NCBI GenBank assembly: GCA_964544765.1
Contig: CAZJDM010000029.1
Coordinates: forward strand, 1 to 34,497
Direction: 5' to 3'
DNA length: 34,497 bases
Source: CAZJDM01 sp964544765
GTDB lineage: Bacteria > Bdellovibrionota_B > Oligoflexia > CAYFLR01
Shown: piece by piece, positions 10,395 to 18,973 of the stretch
Position numbering within the stretch: position 1 is the stretch's first letter
Layout of the letters: each line of letters opens with the position of its first letter
Program-made: the position numbers and the translations under genes
The notes under the pieces: model-generated
Told to the model about the DNA's origin: nothing
What the model saw: only the letters and a program-made list of their open reading frames with translations
Database searches by the model: none

Positions 10395-11309
10395 ATGTAT
10401 TTTGGAAGAGGCTATGGTGAATACTTACTAGCACTGATGATGGCCAATATATTTAGTTTTGATATGAATTTTGATGTTACCAGTTATTTTTCATTTCCTG
10501 GTCTTAATGACGTATCAAGAACCCTTTTGTATTGGGAGCATGAGGGAGAAGATAATGAGCCTAAACATGCTATCCCACCTGTTGAACTAGAGGAGCGTGT
10601 ACTCACGTTGTCAGATGGAACTCGGATAAAATTTTGGAACAGCCAAAAAGAGGATAAAAATCTACCGGTAGTGGTATTCTTTGGTGGAAATGCGGCTCGT
10701 ACGGGGACAGTGGTGTTGTCAAATTTATACAAATCTTTGTATAAACTTCCGGTGCAGGTTGTTTTAGCTGATTATCCAGGTTTTGGCAATAGTGATGGTA
10801 AACCATCAGAAAAATCATTAACTGAAACTGGAACTAGGGTAATAAAATGGTCATATGCTCATTTTAAGACCCCGGTTTTTCTTATGGGTCATTCATTAGG
10901 GGCGGGTGTAGCCATGCAGACGGTGAAGAACACTCAAAAGTTAGTTAAAGGTTTAATTTTACTTAATCCATGGAACTCGTTTCATCGGTTAACACTCGAT
11001 TATTATATTCCTAATCTATTAGATGGTTGGACTGATAATTGGATCATGGGAAAGATTGAGGATGAGTATGATTCAATGGCGGTGGCTAGAACCTTGAATA
11101 TTCCCGCCATGATAATTGTGGGAGATGATGATTATGTAATTCCAGCTTATTATGGTAAAGTGTTGTCAGGCCATTTTAGAGAGGATCTAGTTACTTTGAT
11201 TGAATTTGATAATTGGGGACACAATAATATTTATTTTACATCAGTAGATAGTAATGAGCCTTCTGATAAAAGATTTTGGAGTGAGTTTAAGCAATTTGTT
11301 CTTAAATAA
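10395..11309 (+). CDS. Alpha/beta hydrolase, possible product-release or editing esterase of the NRPS
   Basis: A 304-residue serine hydrolase of the alpha/beta fold, closest in pattern to Bem46/ABHD17-like and S33 hydrolases. The triad is readable: nucleophile Ser167 in GHSLGAG, acid Asp246 in GDDDYVIP, and His276 in WGHNN. An oxyanion-type segment FFGGNAAR precedes. There is no obvious signal peptide, so it is probably cytoplasmic; the N-terminus has a short hydrophobic stretch. A start at ATG 10395 is preferred, with AGGAG at 10381-10385; GTG 10392 directly before it is also possible. It lies 84 bases after the NRPS on the same strand and could be in the same transcript. Because the NRPS has no thioesterase of its own, a role in release or proofreading is attractive. 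However, the sequence lacks features that would set it apart as a classic type II thioesterase, so that role is inference from position. Confidence 0.85.
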   Translation: MYFGRGYGEYLLALMMANIFSFDMNFDVTSYFSFPGLNDVSRTLLYWEHEGEDNEPKHAIPPVELEERVLTLSDGTRIKFWNSQKEDKNLPVVVFFGGNAARTGTVVLSNLYKSLYKLPVQVVLADYPGFGNSDGKPSEKSLTETGTRVIKWSYAHFKTPVFLMGHSLGAGVAMQTVKNTQKLVKGLILLNPWNSFHRLTLDYYIPNLLDGWTDNWIMGKIEDEYDSMAVARTLNIPAMIIVGDDDYVIPAYYGKVLSGHFREDLVTLIEFDNWGHNNIYFTSVDSNEPSDKRFWSEFKQFVLK

Positions 11310-11335
11310 GTAAAACATCTATTTGGTTTTAGCTG

Positions 11336-12076
11336 TTATTGCAGATCTGAATTTTTCGATGTTCTGGAACGCAAGCGTTGACATGATGAATGAACCGTAT
11401 CTTTTGCTCTAACTAAAGGACCAACTATGTTTAATCTATTTATTAGCTCTCGGGACTTTTTCAAGGGGCGGATACCTATTGTTAAATTGGTCGTTTCAAA
11501 CGTTGAAACATATGACCAAAATGGTGGTAAGGACAGGCCCACTATCTTACCAATAGCAGAGTAACCATCTGGAGAATTACTTACTACCAAAGGACCAACA
11601 AAAGTGTCATAAGCGGTTATTCTATCGATATCTTGCTTAGGAGAAATAAAAATTTGTGATTTTATTCCTAATGTCAACTCAAATACCGCCAAAGCTTGTC
11701 TCATTTTCCCCGCATGAACTATAGGATAGATGGCATTTATCCCCGTGTCAAAATCGTGTTTTAAAAAAAGTCCTATGCCTAAGGCTCCTCCGATAGACGG
11801 TTTATTTAACCACCCTCCCCAAAAGCTAATGGTTCCTAGAATGCTGAGGCCGATGGTTTTTGATTTGACTATCGGATTTATGGTTTCAAATAGTCTTCGA
11901 TTTACCTCTAAATAAACAGATTGTTTAAAAGATCTTTTTTGCTTAAGAGATTCTGGGTCGTTGTTAGTATCTGATGTAGGTTCATCTTCCTCATTAGGTG
12001 ATTGACCATGTTGGTTGGATTTTCTATACCATTTGAGGTTAAGTTTCCTAGGCCATTGGGGCTTAAGATTTCTCAA
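11336..12076 (-). CDS. Unrecognised protein, TTG start only, possibly 5'-truncated
   Basis: An open frame of 246 codons that I do not recognise. Residues 1-55 are basic and polar (many Lys, Arg, Asn and Glu, no signal peptide). Residues 60-215 are Gly- and hydrophobic-rich with alternating segments (for example SIGGALGIGLFL and VGPLVVSN), which could be a small membrane or beta-rich domain. No ATG occurs in frame between the upstream stop and the middle of the protein, and TTG 12076 has no Shine-Dalgarno sequence. Either a non-standard start is used or the 5' end has been lost. It lies downstream of the secreted hydrolase-like gene on the same strand, separated by a stem-loop, and ends 26 bases from the hydrolase gene on the other strand. 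Confidence 0.5.
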   Translation of the reverse strand: MRNLKPQWPRKLNLKWYRKSNQHGQSPNEEDEPTSDTNNDPESLKQKRSFKQSVYLEVNRRLFETINPIVKSKTIGLSILGTISFWGGWLNKPSIGGALGIGLFLKHDFDTGINAIYPIVHAGKMRQALAVFELTLGIKSQIFISPKQDIDRITAYDTFVGPLVVSNSPDGYSAIGKIVGLSLPPFWSYVSTFETTNLTIGIRPLKKSRELINRLNIVGPLVRAKDTVHSSCQRLRSRTSKNSDLQ

Positions 12077-12168
12077 CCAATTAGGGGTAATGCGAAAAGT
12101 TGGCAGTTGAAAATCTGTGATGCAATATCATTTTAATATACATATTAACATAACTACGTTTAACATAA

Positions 12169-12204
12169 CTCCGTGAGCAGGTTTCTAGGTTTCTGCTCAC
12201 AGAG
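12169..12204 (-). terminator. Stem-loop downstream of the secreted hydrolase-like gene
   Basis: The arms CTCCGTGAGCAG (12169-12180) and CTGCTCACAGAG (12193-12204) pair over 12 positions around a 12-base loop. The one mismatched position becomes a G-U pair in the - strand transcript, which favours that direction. The structure begins 23 bases after the stop of the - strand gene ending at 12227. There is no T tract behind it, so it may be a weak terminator or a 3' stabilising hairpin. Confidence 0.5.
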
Positions 12205-12226
12205 TCACATACCTTCGAATTATAGA

Positions 12227-13876
12227 TTATTTTCTTGATCCTTCAATTCGCTTAATTAGGTCAATAAAAATACCGCGTAGAACGTATCTTCTTTGTGAAG
12301 TTTTGACCATAGAATAGCTTTTAAATTTACCGTCTCTAAGTTGATGACTGGCGTCAAAAGCTAAATCGTAAACCTTGGGGACCCAATGGTGAGGAATGGC
12401 TGATCCTGGGTATTCAATGTATCCATCGTTAGCTGGAGTGGATACATACAGAGATTGAAAGGATCTAATTTGGTTTTGAATGAAAACCAATTCAGAAATT
12501 TTAGGAAATAGACCGTTACCCAACCTGACCCCCACTACATTCATGTAAAACGGTTTTTTTGGTAGATTGCGGATAACTCGTTGGTTTAAATATCCGGCTA
12601 CTGAGCTGGTAGTTATTTGTTCAAAGCCACTTTTAATATCCCAATATGTAAGACTGGATCCTTGAGCTTGACCTTGCTCATGAACCTTATCGAAAGTTTG
12701 AAAACTTTGAGGAAATCCAAACATCCAGTCTATCAAGAAAGAGCCTCTAATCATACCAGAGAGGCTAACCAAGCCTTTTACAGTACCATTACTAGGATTG
12801 TAAGAATGTCCTTCTAGTAGTTGCCGTAAACTGGATAATGCCATCAGAGATTCGGTTACACCTCTACAAGCAGCAACAATAATTACATCACGTTTTTCAC
12901 CAATTAGTATTCTTTCCAAATCACGTTGAATAGAGCGGGCGTTTCGGCCAATATTTCCCCATGATTCAGTACGCAGTATTCTTAAATCGAAACCATAATG
13001 GCGAAGATCCCCGGTGATCTCTTTATAAGCATCTCTTGGTTCGCCTAATTTGCGCGAGTGACCAAATCCGCGGACAAAAACAATTGTGTATTTGGAAGTT
13101 TTTCTTCTAAATCTCGTTAAATTTGATCCTTGACCAGCTTCTCTTTTGATTTCAGCAAGCACATCATTTTTGTATTTTCTATTTCTCCCAAAGTTTTCTA
13201 ACCACAATGTATATACTTTAGAAGCAAAACCTATCCCATAATCTTGAGATAGTTTCCAATTAAGATTTACGGTATAATTGCGTATTCTATTTCGGGTTAG
13301 ATATTTCCATGGAGTTACGCGTGGATCACGATACTTGTTAGCTCCCTTCCGTACTTGTTTAAAGGCTGCTCGCATTTTTCTGGTGATAGGTATTCCAAAA
13401 GCACTTCTGGTACCTGGTTTAATTAAATGGGTTACACAATTAGTATCATTTATTAAACAAGAATTTGCATTAGGTCCCCTCCTTTTAATGAAACCTTTGA
13501 CTACACTTTCTGGAGAGGTAGCGTAGTATCTTTCATTGGGATTACATAATTCTTTGAAATTGATAACACTATCATCATCATTTCCATATCTACTTCCACT
13601 ATTGTCAACTGCTCTTGGTGCGGTATTTGTATAATCATAGTTGAAGCCGCTTAGAGAATAATAGTTAGCTACAACCGTTCGATTATAGGGATCTTGGCTC
13701 CACTGAAATTGAACAAAATTACCACCGTTTCTTTCATAGACACATTGTGGCATTCCTTTGTTATCGTAGGTATAGACAGCTTTTGCCCAAATGGGATATG
13801 ACCATAAGAATAAAACTAACACGATAAAATACTTTGGTGACACTGATTGGGTTAATCTGGGCAGCAATAAATTCAT
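12227..13876 (-). CDS. Secreted alpha/beta-hydrolase-like protein with Cys in the nucleophile position
   Basis: A 549-residue exported protein. An N-terminal signal peptide (hydrophobic core FIVLVLFLW, then a WAKA cleavage-like site) is followed by ~230 residues that I do not recognise, rich in Asn, Tyr and Arg. From about residue 270 it resembles an alpha/beta hydrolase: strand TIVFVRGFGH, then VIIVAACRGV where the nucleophile elbow GxSxG is expected, giving Cys337. Asp484 (ANDGYI) and His511 (DASHQ) lie in suitable places for the acid and base. It could be a Cys-dependent hydrolase or an inactive relative. The start is ATG 13876, because AAGGAG lies seven bases before it; the ATG at 13891 would place that Shine-Dalgarno sequence inside the gene. 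A stem-loop follows the stop. Function unknown. Confidence 0.75.
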   Translation of the reverse strand: MNLLLPRLTQSVSPKYFIVLVLFLWSYPIWAKAVYTYDNKGMPQCVYERNGGNFVQFQWSQDPYNRTVVANYYSLSGFNYDYTNTAPRAVDNSGSRYGNDDDSVINFKELCNPNERYYATSPESVVKGFIKRRGPNANSCLINDTNCVTHLIKPGTRSAFGIPITRKMRAAFKQVRKGANKYRDPRVTPWKYLTRNRIRNYTVNLNWKLSQDYGIGFASKVYTLWLENFGRNRKYKNDVLAEIKREAGQGSNLTRFRRKTSKYTIVFVRGFGHSRKLGEPRDAYKEITGDLRHYGFDLRILRTESWGNIGRNARSIQRDLERILIGEKRDVIIVAACRGVTESLMALSSLRQLLEGHSYNPSNGTVKGLVSLSGMIRGSFLIDWMFGFPQSFQTFDKVHEQGQAQGSSLTYWDIKSGFEQITTSSVAGYLNQRVIRNLPKKPFYMNVVGVRLGNGLFPKISELVFIQNQIRSFQSLYVSTPANDGYIEYPGSAIPHHWVPKVYDLAFDASHQLRDGKFKSYSMVKTSQRRYVLRGIFIDLIKRIEGSRK

Positions 13877-13917
13877 AAATGGCTCCTTCATGACTTGGTT
13901 GATTGCTTAACATATAT

Positions 13918-13942
13918 TTGGTATTACTGGGGTAATAACCAA
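13918..13942 (-). terminator. Short hairpin between the FecR-like and hydrolase-like genes
   Basis: TTGGTATTAC (13918-13927) pairs with GTAATAACCAA (13932-13942), with one bulged base and a 4-base loop. It sits 130 bases after the FecR-domain gene and 41 bases before the start codon of the next - strand gene. It could end the first transcript or form part of the second gene's leader. It has no strong T tract. The rest of 13877-14073 is AT-rich and shows nothing else I can name. Confidence 0.35.
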
Positions 13943-14073
13943 AAATTATAAATATCTATATTAAAGTTACGCACTATATATATCACATTTTAGTGATAGT
14001 CAATAAATAAACGATACATTGTTTAATATCAAAGCAATGGAATGCCAGTAATGAATTTTAATTTAAGGAAAGG

Positions 14074-16269
14074 CTATTCTACCAGACCTTTTAGTAGTTC
14101 TAGCATTTGTTCATCTTCTTTTGATTTTGATTTGGAATATTTTTTTCGGCGTCTTTTTTTGCGTTTTTTACGCTTGAGTTTTATTTTGAAATTTCTTCTT
14201 TCGCTGGTAAAGGTTGTGTCTTCTATTTTAGTGGTTATTTCCCAGTAAATTTTTTTATTCCTTTTTTTAAGAAACGATTTTAGTTTTTTATAAGGAACTT
14301 GAAACATATTTACTGCGGAAGAAAAAACCAAGTTGGCCTTTTTCTTTTTAGAGGAAGTGAAAAAAGCAATTTTGTACTCCTTGGCTTGATCAATAGGTGT
14401 CCACGTTAATTCGATATCTTGTTTTTTTGATTTTAATTTTACGGTTTGATTAGCAGAAGGGAAAAGCAAAGTAATAAGTTGTTTGGTGTATTGTTGGGGT
14501 TCGATTAATAATTGGGTTTTTGAGTACTTTCCCACTCGATCCCATCTATCATAGGCAGCAATCTTAACTAAATATTTTCCAAACTCTTCAAAGTCCCAAC
14601 TAATTTTCGTTGTTTTAATTTCTTCATCGTAGACTTGTTCCTTTTGTGGTTGGTTTAGAATTTGAAAATGATATTTTTGAGCGCCCGCAATTTCCTTAAA
14701 TTTAATGTCTAAAACTTTGTTCTTTCTAGGTACTATTTCATTTAATTTGGATTTAATAACAGGAGGTGAAAAAATTTTGGGTAGAGCTACGTTAAGAGAC
14801 CGAATCGTGGTGTATGAACTTTCTTTATCTTCTAATACTGACTTCACTCGCCAGAAATATTTTTGAGGTTTTTCGGGGTTCCAAAGATAATATGATTGGG
14901 CCGTTTTAACGTTTTGTAAAATATTAGAAAAATCTTCATCGGTAGCAATCTCTAATTGATAATTGTCCTGAGGAATCTTAGTTTTCCATTTAAATATTTG
15001 ACTGATAGGTTTTTGATAATGCAATTTTCTGGTTATTTGATCTTCTGGTTCATTTAATGAAGGCATAAGAGGTCTAGTTGGCGGAATTACTGAAAAATGA
15101 TTAAAAGAGCTCCATTCGCTTTTGGGTCTGCTAGGATCATCGACTTTAACTCTCCATTTGTAGGAACCCTCTTTTATTCCATTAAAGGCATAAAGCGGTT
15201 TGGATGTGTTTTCCGTTAAGATTATTTCTCCAGGTTTATCTTTTTTCCCTTTGGTTAATTTAAAAAATTGTATCTGGTAACCTTCGGTTCTTTCTTCTGA
15301 CCAAACAAACTGGATTTGATTATCATCTTCTGAATCGTCTTTTAGTTTGATTTGCTTATCATTATAGGGTCGAAGTGGACGCGGTGGACTATCCTCAAAT
15401 ATAGTAAACGATTCAACTATACTTTTGCTTAGTTTACCTTTATATTCATTCTCGACTCGCCAAAAATAATTGCCTGGCTGTAAACGTTGATTAAAGTAAG
15501 TTTTGCTGGTTTCTTTGGCAATTAGATCCTTTTCTAAATTATAATCCTTGCCGATTTTGATCAAAAATTTACTTTTAGCTTTTTCTGGAACCTTCCAGTT
15601 GAAGGCTATCCTGGTGTCTTTACCGATAAAAATTTCTTCTCCAGATATGGGCTTATCCAAGGTGATTAAGATCTCTTTAATTTCAATTTCACCCGTTTGA
15701 CTGATTTCTAGGTTTTGATTTTTCTTTATTTCAAGTTTCTTTTCTCCTACTTCTACCTTGATATCCCCTTTTAGTAGAGTAAGGGACGCTTCTTTTTTCC
15801 CCTTGGGTTTAAAAATCTGTAGAGAGGCTTGTTTCTTACTATCAATTTTTAATTTTTGTTTACCGGCCTTAATGGTAACGCCCTTGCTTTTTTTCACCAT
15901 TTCATAGAAGATTAATCCATCTTTTAGGTCAACTTGGTTCCCCTTTTCATCGGAACTAATTTGGATAAGAGTGCTTGTATTAATTTTTAGAACCGATTTA
16001 TCCTTGTAAACTAGACTGGTAGTGGATTCTTCATTAGTGAATATCTGATCCATGGAGAAGACTTTTTGATCATCCAGGGAATTTATCCAGGTTAATTTTC
16101 CACTTTTCTTAATTTTAACGGTATTTACTATTTTGGATAAATGAGCAATAAAATTGGTGCGTGTTTCTTCTACCAACTCGGGTTCTTTTAAAAAAAGGTA
16201 ATAACCCGATAGAACAAAGAAGGTAAGGGATATACCATAAATAATTTTTTCTCGTATGAAGCGGAGCAT
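14074..16269 (-). CDS. FecR-domain envelope protein with repeated beta-sandwich segments and a polybasic C-terminus
   Basis: A 731-residue protein anchored by one N-terminal membrane segment (IIYGISLTFFVLSGYYLFL), with the rest predicted to be periplasmic. Residues ~45-195 match the FecR pattern of a beta-rich domain: VFSMDQIFT, LKINTSTLIQIS, LKDGLIFYEM and LTLLKGDIKVEV. About five degenerate repeats of ~100 residues follow, each with a pattern like F-x-W ... Y-x-(I/F) ... YxWRV, resembling fibronectin III-type sandwiches. The last ~40 residues are extremely Lys/Arg-rich and then acidic. ATG 16269 is taken as start; the frame also reaches TTG 16284. There is no cytoplasmic anti-sigma tail like that of classical FecR. 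It is divergent from the PP2C phosphatase gene, and FecR-domain proteins of this kind often sit beside signalling genes in Gram-negative bacteria (general recollection). The ligand is unknown. Confidence 0.85.
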   Translation of the reverse strand: MLRFIREKIIYGISLTFFVLSGYYLFLKEPELVEETRTNFIAHLSKIVNTVKIKKSGKLTWINSLDDQKVFSMDQIFTNEESTTSLVYKDKSVLKINTSTLIQISSDEKGNQVDLKDGLIFYEMVKKSKGVTIKAGKQKLKIDSKKQASLQIFKPKGKKEASLTLLKGDIKVEVGEKKLEIKKNQNLEISQTGEIEIKEILITLDKPISGEEIFIGKDTRIAFNWKVPEKAKSKFLIKIGKDYNLEKDLIAKETSKTYFNQRLQPGNYFWRVENEYKGKLSKSIVESFTIFEDSPPRPLRPYNDKQIKLKDDSEDDNQIQFVWSEERTEGYQIQFFKLTKGKKDKPGEIILTENTSKPLYAFNGIKEGSYKWRVKVDDPSRPKSEWSSFNHFSVIPPTRPLMPSLNEPEDQITRKLHYQKPISQIFKWKTKIPQDNYQLEIATDEDFSNILQNVKTAQSYYLWNPEKPQKYFWRVKSVLEDKESSYTTIRSLNVALPKIFSPPVIKSKLNEIVPRKNKVLDIKFKEIAGAQKYHFQILNQPQKEQVYDEEIKTTKISWDFEEFGKYLVKIAAYDRWDRVGKYSKTQLLIEPQQYTKQLITLLFPSANQTVKLKSKKQDIELTWTPIDQAKEYKIAFFTSSKKKKANLVFSSAVNMFQVPYKKLKSFLKKRNKKIYWEITTKIEDTTFTSERRNFKIKLKRKKRKKRRRKKYSKSKSKEDEQMLELLKGLVE

Positions 16270-16390
16270 AAATTTAATTTGCAATAGAATTAAGTAATAT
16301 TAAAATAGTATAATAAAATAGTATTAATTAGAAAAATTACACTTTTATTTTACACATTATTTTCGACTTAATCTATCGTCAGGTATCAAA
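16270..16390. promoter_or_regulatory. Divergent intergenic region, FecR-like / PP2C phosphatase
   Basis: A 121-base, very AT-rich gap between two divergent genes, so at least two promoters should lie here. It holds a spaced direct repeat, aaaatagtat at 16302-16311 and 16315-16324 (period 13). No clear -35/-10 pair stands out among the A+T, and neither gene has a strong Shine-Dalgarno sequence; the + strand gene has only a weak AGG at 16381-16383. The shared region is consistent with co-regulation, which is inference. Confidence 0.4.
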
Positions 16391-18745
16391 ATGGCTAATA
16401 AAGTTAAAATTTCCATTAATACAAAAATGATAACCTTGTTAACGGTCCTAATTTTAGGATCCTTGACCGCCTTTTTGGTTTTTGCGGTTGATTTGTTTAA
16501 CAAAGATAAATCGGCTTATATTTTTGAAAGTGCCTTATCAACTACCAAGATGTTGGGTGGTGAAATATCTTCCTATTTAAATAACGTAGAAACAACTGCC
16601 GCTTTAATTACTAATATTGCCGTTGGTAAAAAGGGTCAAAATGATTTCGCTGAAAATCTTTTAACTAAAAGTAATAATGTTATTGAAATACTCTTATATA
16701 AGAAAGAAGGGAAAAAATATTTAAAAAAATTAAACTTGGCTAATGGCAAATTACTTAAGGAATTTAGGCAAGACAAGAAAAACCTACGCGATTTTCTAAA
16801 ATTATCTCCACCACCTTGGGAGCGCATTCAGAGTCAAAGAAAATATATTGTTAATAATTTGTCGATTGAGCAATTACCTCATATTATGCTGGCGGTTTGG
16901 GACGAGAAATCAAGATCAATTTTAATGATGAGAACCCTTATATCGTCGTTAGAGAATTCCTTTTCCCATCAAAAGATTTATAAGAATTTTTTGTTTGATT
17001 TTGATCGTCAGATGTTTATCGGCTCTGCAGAAGAAAAATTCAGGCCCGATAAGAATCTGCTGGATAAACTTATAGCAAGGGAAATTGATAAGGGAGTTCA
17101 GGAGATAAAAATCGGCGAGAGTATGTACCTGTTGGGATATAATAAAATTAATGATTTAGGGTTGATGATCCTTTCCATTATTTCCAAAGACGAAGCTTTT
17201 GCCGCTGCCAAAATGTTAATCAATAAAAGTGTCTACCTTTCTATTTTCCTAATGTCAGGAGCAATATTCTTGGGGGTTTATTTCTCCAGGTCCATTAGTA
17301 GACCTATTCTCAACCTAAGAAACAACGCGGAAACCATTACCGGTGGTAATTTGGATAATGAGGTTAAGGCCACTACTTCGGATGAAATTGGGGTTTTAGC
17401 TTGGAGCTTTGATCGTATGCGTCTTGCAATCAAGAAAAAATTGCATGAACTTCATTTGTTGGATATTGCGGGTAAGGATATCACCAAAATACATACTCAA
17501 GACACCTTGTTAAACTTTTCTCTTGAAAAAGCTATGGAACTGGCTGAAGTGACATCGGGTAAGGTCTTTTTGCTGCATGATATTGAAGATAGTGATGAGA
17601 AAGAACTTGTTTTAGAGTCAACCTATCCACAAGAGAAAGAAGAAGGTGAAAAAGGCGAAGAAGGGAAAGAAAAAGTAGATCCTAAACCAAATTCTACTAA
17701 TTCTTCTAATTTTACCAATAACCAAGACGCTGAATTTAAAATTGCCCAAGAAGCTTTAAGTAAAAAACGTTCTATTATTGGATCAGATAATATTGTGGGA
17801 ATACCACTTGAAATGGATAATGAATATATAGGGGTTATGACCTTACGTGAAAGGGCAGACGGAGAGCCTTTTACGGGAGATAAAATCAAACCTGCTGAAG
17901 CATTGTCAGGTGCAATTGCTATTTCTTTGAAAAATATTGAACTTTTAGAGTTAACCAAAGAGACCACCAGACTGGAAGCTGAGCTGGAAACTACTAGAAT
18001 GGTGCAGTCGATGTTTTTCCCAACACCCAAAGCTGAATTTAAAGACTGTCATTTATATGGTTTTGCTGAACCAGCCACTGAATGTGGAGGAGACTTGTGG
18101 GGATATTTCAAGCAAGATGAGGATATTTTCTATGTTTTTGTTGGTGACGCAACTGGTCATGGAGTGCCGGCAGCTTTGGTTACCGCGGTAGCCAGAGGAT
18201 CATTTTATATTGTTGAGTTAGAATTACAAAGCGGTAAGGTGGATAATTCCCCCAAAGCTATGATGGAGGTCCTAAATCATGCAGTTTATAATACTTCTAA
18301 GCAAAAAGTTATGATGACCTTTTTCTTGGCTAAAATTAATGAAAAAGACAAAACCATGACTTTCACTAACGCGGGACATAATTTCCCCTTTTTACTAGAT
18401 CATCAGAAAAAGAAAATTGTTCCCGTTTTGGCCAAAGAGGCGCAAGGTCCACGACTTGGTTTTGAACCAGGATACAAATATGAAGAAAGTGTTATGCCAT
18501 TAGATGATCCATTTGCTTTATTTGCTTTTACTGATGGATTAGTAGAAGCGGTGGACCCAAATGGTGCGGAATATGGTGATAAGAAGTTAAGAAGACTACT
18601 GAAGAAAAATATGAGTAAAGGATTAGATGACATGTACGAAGTTCTTACCAAAGATATGGACGATTTTAGACAAGGAACTCCTTTGGAGGACGATAATACT
18701 TGGTTCATCTTGCAAAGCAAAAATATTCGTACCCCGGAGTCGTAG
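16391..18745 (+). CDS. Membrane sensor phosphatase: periplasmic sensor-HAMP-GAF-PP2C (SpoIIE/RsbU type)
   Basis: A 784-residue two-helix membrane receptor. TM1 is at about 12-33, a periplasmic sensor at 34-275 (cache-like in size and position), TM2 at 277-299 and HAMP at 300-352 (RSISRPILNLRNNAETI, then TSDEIGVL). A GAF-like domain at about 360-515 is interrupted by a Glu/Lys/Asn-rich insertion near 415-450. A short coiled coil leads into the ETTRMVQSMFFP motif and the PP2C domain (~540-775). The metal-binding acids are present: Asp568 (CGGDLWG), Asp586 (VGDATGHG), Asp715 (FTDGLVEA) and Asp767-Asp768 (EDDNTW). So it is expected to be active, removing phosphate from Ser/Thr of an anti-sigma antagonist or similar partner, in response to a periplasmic signal and a cytoplasmic GAF ligand. 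No anti-sigma factor, antagonist or sigma gene lies next to it; the only close partner is the divergent FecR-domain gene. Confidence 0.93.
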   Translation: MANKVKISINTKMITLLTVLILGSLTAFLVFAVDLFNKDKSAYIFESALSTTKMLGGEISSYLNNVETTAALITNIAVGKKGQNDFAENLLTKSNNVIEILLYKKEGKKYLKKLNLANGKLLKEFRQDKKNLRDFLKLSPPPWERIQSQRKYIVNNLSIEQLPHIMLAVWDEKSRSILMMRTLISSLENSFSHQKIYKNFLFDFDRQMFIGSAEEKFRPDKNLLDKLIAREIDKGVQEIKIGESMYLLGYNKINDLGLMILSIISKDEAFAAAKMLINKSVYLSIFLMSGAIFLGVYFSRSISRPILNLRNNAETITGGNLDNEVKATTSDEIGVLAWSFDRMRLAIKKKLHELHLLDIAGKDITKIHTQDTLLNFSLEKAMELAEVTSGKVFLLHDIEDSDEKELVLESTYPQEKEEGEKGEEGKEKVDPKPNSTNSSNFTNNQDAEFKIAQEALSKKRSIIGSDNIVGIPLEMDNEYIGVMTLRERADGEPFTGDKIKPAEALSGAIAISLKNIELLELTKETTRLEAELETTRMVQSMFFPTPKAEFKDCHLYGFAEPATECGGDLWGYFKQDEDIFYVFVGDATGHGVPAALVTAVARGSFYIVELELQSGKVDNSPKAMMEVLNHAVYNTSKQKVMMTFFLAKINEKDKTMTFTNAGHNFPFLLDHQKKKIVPVLAKEAQGPRLGFEPGYKYEESVMPLDDPFALFAFTDGLVEAVDPNGAEYGDKKLRRLLKKNMSKGLDDMYEVLTKDMDDFRQGTPLEDDNTWFILQSKNIRTPES

Positions 18746-18835
18746 CGAGTTATCTTAGTTGAAATATGATATAATTTATTTCTAAATAAATATATTTAGA
18801 TGGTCAATTATTATATTTTTTAAAGGAGATTGATA

Positions 18836-18973
18836 ATGGCTTTAACACCCTCAAATATGGTTGAGTTAGGAAGTAGTGCTCAATATTTCTCGCTTCCCAA
18901 TATTGATGGGAAAATAGTATCTTTAGATGATTATAAAAATAAGAAAGCTTTATGGGAAACCATAGGAGGCTTT
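18836..18973 (+). pseudogene. Peroxiredoxin (AhpC/TSA) N-terminal fragment
   Basis: AAGGAG at 18823-18828 precedes ATG 18836 by seven bases. The first ~40 residues (SAQYFSLPNIDGKIVSLDDY) match the start of thioredoxin-fold peroxiredoxins. The match stops at about 18955, before the catalytic Cys region, and the frame runs on without a stop into an unrelated secreted-protein start at 18974. I read it as the preserved 5' end of a peroxiredoxin gene whose remainder was lost. If translated, it yields a 123-residue fusion ending at 19207. The assignment rests on pattern recognition over a short stretch. Confidence 0.55.

Noticed and set aside
17623..18030. A 135-codon open frame antisense to the phosphatase
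   Set aside because: It is low in complexity, Ser-rich and mirrors GAF/PP2C codons; no start signal.
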